A DNA stretch of 64,000 nucleotides. Origin: Streptomyces sp. NBC_01304 (GTDB lineage Bacteria; Actinomycetota; Actinomycetes; Streptomycetales; Streptomycetaceae). Shown here in pieces: positions 61,250 through 64,000 of the stretch. Within the stretch, counting starts at the first letter, position 1, and every line of letters starts with the position of its first letter. Below the pieces are notes generated by a model, which was not told the origin of the DNA, searched no databases, and saw only the letters and a program-made list of their open reading frames with translations. Location of the stretch: contig NZ_CP109055.1 of assembly GCF_035975855.1 (NCBI RefSeq), positions 9,672,001-9,736,000 of the forward strand, written 5' to 3'. Position numbers and translations under genes: made by a program.

Positions 61250-61274
61250 GGCGGTCCACCCCCAACAGGTCCGA

Positions 61275-62288
61275 TCAGGCGGGCTGTCCGAACAGCTCCC
61301 GCAGCACATCCTCCATGGTGACGAGACCGGCGAGCCGGCCGTCCTCGCCGAGCACCGCCGCCACATGGGTCCGGCTGCGCCGCATCGCGGTCAGCACGTC
61401 GTCCAGCGGCGTGGCCTCCCGCACCCGGGCGATCGGCCGCATGTCCCGTACCTGGAACGGCAGATCGCGCGGCGTCACCTCCAGGGCGTCCTTGATGTGC
61501 AGATAGCCGACGATGCGCCGGCCGTCGTCCACGACGGGGAAGCGGGAGAACCCGGACTGCGCCGACAGCTCCTCCAGCTGCTCCGGCGTCACCCCGACCC
61601 GCGCGTACACCAGGCGCTCCAGCGGCAGGACGACGTCCTTGACCGGGCGCCGGCCCAGCTCCAGCGCGTCGTGCAGCCGCTCCTGGGCGCGGTCGTCGAT
61701 GAGGCCCGCGTCCGAGGAGTCCTTGACCATGCGGGCGAGCTGGTCGTCCGAGAAGGTCGCCTCCACCTCGTCCTTGGGCTCCACCCGCAGCAGCTTGAGC
61801 AGCGCGTTGGCGAACGCGTTGATCGTGAAGATCACCGGGCGCAGCGCCCGGGTCACCGCGACCAGCGGCGGGCCGAGCAGCAGCGCGCTGCGGACCGGCT
61901 CGGCCAGGGCGATGTTCTTCGGGATCATCTCGCCGAGGAGCATGTGCAGATACGTCGCCACGGCGAGCGCGATCACGAACGAGATCGGGTGGATCAGCCC
62001 CTCGGGCATCCCGATGCCGTGGAAGGCGGGCTCCAGGAGATGCGCGATCGCGGGCTCGGCGACGATACCGAGGATCAGCGTGCACAGCGTGATGCCGAGC
62101 TGGGCCGCCGCCATCAGGTGCGACACGTGCTGCAGGCCCCACATCACGCTGGTGGCCCGCCGGTCGCCCTGTTCGGCGTGCGGCTCGATCTGGCTGCGGC
62201 GTACGGAGATCAGCGCGAACTCGGCGCCGACGAAGAAGGCGTTGACGACGAGCGTCGCCAGGCCGATCAGCAACTGCATGGCGATCAT
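61275..62288 (-). CDS. CNNM/CorC (HlyC-type) membrane CBS protein, short
   Basis: A 337-residue protein: CNNM/DUF21 transmembrane domain (VNAFFVGAEFALISVRRSQIE; LGITLCTLILGIVAEPAI; YLHMLLGEMIPKNIAL), then two CBS domains (MKSRPVKDVVLPLERLVYARV-like; GFSRFPVVDDGRRIVGYLHIKD; MRRSRTHVAAVLGEDGRLAGLVTMEDVLREL). It lacks the C-terminal CorC/HlyC domain carried by its upstream paralogue. Family members export or bind Mg2+ or Co2+. ATG 62288 overlaps the upstream stop (ATGA). Confidence 0.9.
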   Translation of the reverse strand: MIAMQLLIGLATLVVNAFFVGAEFALISVRRSQIEPHAEQGDRRATSVMWGLQHVSHLMAAAQLGITLCTLILGIVAEPAIAHLLEPAFHGIGMPEGLIHPISFVIALAVATYLHMLLGEMIPKNIALAEPVRSALLLGPPLVAVTRALRPVIFTINAFANALLKLLRVEPKDEVEATFSDDQLARMVKDSSDAGLIDDRAQERLHDALELGRRPVKDVVLPLERLVYARVGVTPEQLEELSAQSGFSRFPVVDDGRRIVGYLHIKDALEVTPRDLPFQVRDMRPIARVREATPLDDVLTAMRRSRTHVAAVLGEDGRLAGLVTMEDVLRELFGQPA

Positions 62289-63706
62289 CGCTTGCCCTCC
62301 TTCTTCTCGTCCGAGTTCTCGCTCTTGCTCGCGTTCTTGCTCTCGTTCCTCTTCTCGCGCCTGCTCTGCCTGCCGTGTTCTTCCTGTACGTCCTCGTCCT
62401 CGGGGGCCGGTGCGTGCAGCAGCACACGGGCCGCGCGTCGGCCGGAGGCGTCCACGACGTCCAGGCGCCAGCCGGCCACCTCGACCCCGTCCCCGACGGC
62501 GGGGATGTGGCCCAGCTCGGCGGCGACCAGACCCGCGAGGGTCTCGTACGGGCCGTCGGGCGCGCGCAGGCCGATCTTCTCCAGCTGGTCGGTACGGGCG
62601 GCGCCGTCCGCCGAATAGAGGCGGCGGCCCTCGGCGTCCTCACCGGCCGGGGCCAGGTCGGGCGTCTCGTGCGGGTCGTGCTCGTCGCGGACCTCGCCCA
62701 CGACCTCCTCGACGATGTCCTCGAGGGTGGCGACGCCCGCCGTACCGCCGTACTCATCGATGACCACGGCCATCGTGCGCTTGCCGGAGATGCGGTCGAG
62801 CAACCGGTCCACGGTGAGCGACTCGGGCACCAGGAGCGGCTCCCGCATCAGCTCGGAGACGGGGTAGCGGGCTCGGCGCTCGGCGGGAATGGCCAGCACG
62901 TCCTTGATGTGGGCGACGCCCACGACCGAGTCGAGGCTGCCCCGGTACACCGGGAAGCGGGACAGGCCCGTCGCGCGGGTCGCCGAGGCGACGTCCTCCG
63001 CGGTGGCCTGCACATCGAGCGCCATCACCTGTACGCGCGGCGTCATCACGTTCTCCGCGGTCAGGTCGGCCAGATTCAGGGTGCGTACGAACAACTCGGC
63101 GGTGTCCGCCTCAAGCGCACCCTCCTTGGCGGAGTGCCGGGCGAGCGCGGCCAGCTCCTGCGGGCCGCGCGCCGAGGCGAGCTCCTCCGCGGGTTCCATG
63201 CCGAAGCGGCGCACGGTGTGGTTCGCCGTGTTGTTCAGGTGGCGGATCAGCGGGCGGAAGGCGGCGCTGAACCAGCGCTGCGCCGTCGACACCCGCTTGG
63301 CGACCGCCAGCGGCGAGGAGATCGCCCAGTTCTTCGGCACCAGCTCGCCGATCACCATCAGCATGATGGTGGAGAGCACGGTGGCGAGGATCAGCGCGGC
63401 CGACTCGGCCGTGGAGCGGGACATGCCGAGCGCGTCCAGCGGCCCCGCCAGCATCTTGCCGAGCGAGGGCTTGGCGAGCATGCCGATGACGAGGCCGGTG
63501 ACGGTGATGCCCAGCTGGGCGCCGGAGAGCTGGAAGGTGAGGCTGCGCACGGCCTTCAGGGCGCTGTCGGCGCCCCGCTCGCCCTCGGCGGCGGCCCGCT
63601 CCAGGGTGGAGCGCTCGACCGTCGTCAGGGAGAACTCGGCGGCCACGAAGATGCCGCAGGCCAGCGTCAGGAGCAGAGCCAGAGCGAGCAGAAGCACTTC
63701 GGTCAT
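62285..63706 (-). CDS. CNNM/CorC (HlyC-type) membrane CBS protein, long
   Basis: A 473-residue protein. It has a CNNM domain (IFVAAEFSLTTVERSTLERAAAEG; LGITVTGLVIGMLAKPSLG; IMLMVIGELVPKNWAI), tandem CBS domains (NVMTPRVQVMALDVQ; GLSRFPVYRGSLDSVVGVAHIKDVL; KRTMAVVIDEYGGTAGVATLEDIVEEVVGEV), then the CorC/HlyC C-terminal domain and a 35-residue Lys/Glu/Ser-rich tail (62290-62390). Probably pairs with the downstream short paralogue as a heteromer (inferred from overlap). Proposed role: divalent-cation homeostasis. Confidence 0.92.
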   Translation of the reverse strand: MTEVLLLALALLLTLACGIFVAAEFSLTTVERSTLERAAAEGERGADSALKAVRSLTFQLSGAQLGITVTGLVIGMLAKPSLGKMLAGPLDALGMSRSTAESAALILATVLSTIMLMVIGELVPKNWAISSPLAVAKRVSTAQRWFSAAFRPLIRHLNNTANHTVRRFGMEPAEELASARGPQELAALARHSAKEGALEADTAELFVRTLNLADLTAENVMTPRVQVMALDVQATAEDVASATRATGLSRFPVYRGSLDSVVGVAHIKDVLAIPAERRARYPVSELMREPLLVPESLTVDRLLDRISGKRTMAVVIDEYGGTAGVATLEDIVEEVVGEVRDEHDPHETPDLAPAGEDAEGRRLYSADGAARTDQLEKIGLRAPDGPYETLAGLVAAELGHIPAVGDGVEVAGWRLDVVDASGRRAARVLLHAPAPEDEDVQEEHGRQSRREKRNESKNASKSENSDEKKEGKR

Positions 63707-63903
63707 CGGGTCACCTCCGTCCCATGATCGGCCAGGGCGGGGGTGAGTGCGCGATATCGGGTACTGGGAGGCTCGCCCATGGGCGGACGCTCACACCTTT
63801 CATTGGTAAGGATGCTGGTCCCACCATGGTAAAGGGTGGGCAAAGTAGAGTGCGCCCAATTTTGCCGGCCCCGGGGCGCGAGGGTCGGTGGGCGCGGTGT
63901 CGC
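63707..63903. promoter_or_regulatory. Upstream region of the CNNM operon
   Basis: A 197-bp gap with an AT-richer core (63796-63865). It contains ATTGGTAAGGATG and ATGGTAAAGGGTG as direct repeats about 25 bp apart, and the palindrome ACCATGGT. Since the CNNM genes handle divalent cations, this is the likely site of their regulation, but no known box is recognised. Confidence 0.4.
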
Positions 63904-64000
63904 TCAGTCGGTGAGCGGCTTCACCCAGCGCCGCCAGTGCTCCTCGGGGTGGTAGCCGGCGGCCCCCCAGGCCTGGTGCGCCGTCTCGTTGTCCACCAGG
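63904..64000 (-). CDS. GNAT-family acetyltransferase, C-terminal end only
   Basis: Frame entering from the right edge and ending at TGA 63906-63904; about 31 residues visible (VDNETAHQAWGAAGYHPEEHWRRWVKPL). The N-x-x-A-x-x-x-W-x-x-x-G-Y pattern is the last strand and helix of GNAT acetyltransferases. Substrate cannot be judged. Confidence 0.7.
   Translation of the reverse strand, partial: LVDNETAHQAWGAAGYHPEEHWRRWVKPLTD

Overview
The window is high-GC actinobacterial chromosome, almost certainly Streptomyces. The third codon position is strongly G/C, GTG and TTG starts are common, many genes look leaderless with a TANNNT box about 7 nt before the start, and TTA codons are nearly absent. The families present (a reduced MreB paralogue, an ECF41 sigma factor, ROK and GntR/HutC regulators, a small TatA paralogue) fit the same group. 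I see no rRNA, tRNA, CRISPR array, transposase or antibiotic megasynthase. Most of it is core or semi-core housekeeping DNA in short operons, with one clear accessory module.

Layout. 1-8.1 kb: the end of a YbaK-type gene, an HxlR regulator divergent from a molybdopterin oxidoreductase and its zinc-ribbon partner, urate oxidase, a reduced MreB-like protein, three small or secreted unknowns and a small tatA. 8.1-9.4 kb: a CaCA-type cation exchanger. 9.5-15.1 kb: the accessory highlight, a translationally coupled three-gene unit made of a caspase-like/STAND NTPase, a separate WD40 double propeller and an alpha/beta hydrolase. The NTPase gene has two TTA codons, the only in-frame TTA codons I found in the window. 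15.1-22 kb: a CoA-binding protein, glutamate decarboxylase, a signal-less solute-binding protein, a DUF89 phosphatase and an EF-G paralogue. 21.8-31.7 kb: a TetR/MFS efflux pair, YigZ, SbcDC nuclease, membrane proteins, and an Lrp/rhodanese pair.

31.8-47 kb: a MacB/FtsX-type ABC exporter, BASS symporter, MOSC protein, SDR, ketopantoate-reductase-like and quinone-oxidoreductase genes with a divergent ArsR, a DUF885 peptidase-like protein, an Lrp/PLP lyase pair, a TM-ACT-GNAT fusion, Tat-exported PhoD and a hydrolase. 47-54 kb is dense in regulators: an F420-reductase-like gene divergent from an ECF41 sigma factor, a GntR/HutC regulator whose promoter carries a DasR-like palindrome, a ROK regulator without the usual zinc motif, and a NarL-type two-component system divergent from an ABC transporter. 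55-64 kb: SGNH hydrolase, purB with an overlapping mug that apparently starts at CTG, a holin-like protein, an ABC-F ATPase, two CNNM/CorC-type proteins and the end of a GNAT gene.

Intergenic DNA carries long perfect hairpins, several short tandem repeats (periods 14-29 bp), and two copies of one palindromic element of about 180-190 bp (48.9 and 59.1 kb). The arms of that element differ between copies but stay complementary within each copy. Many divergent regulator/target pairs have a dyad in the shared promoter; these are listed as operator candidates.
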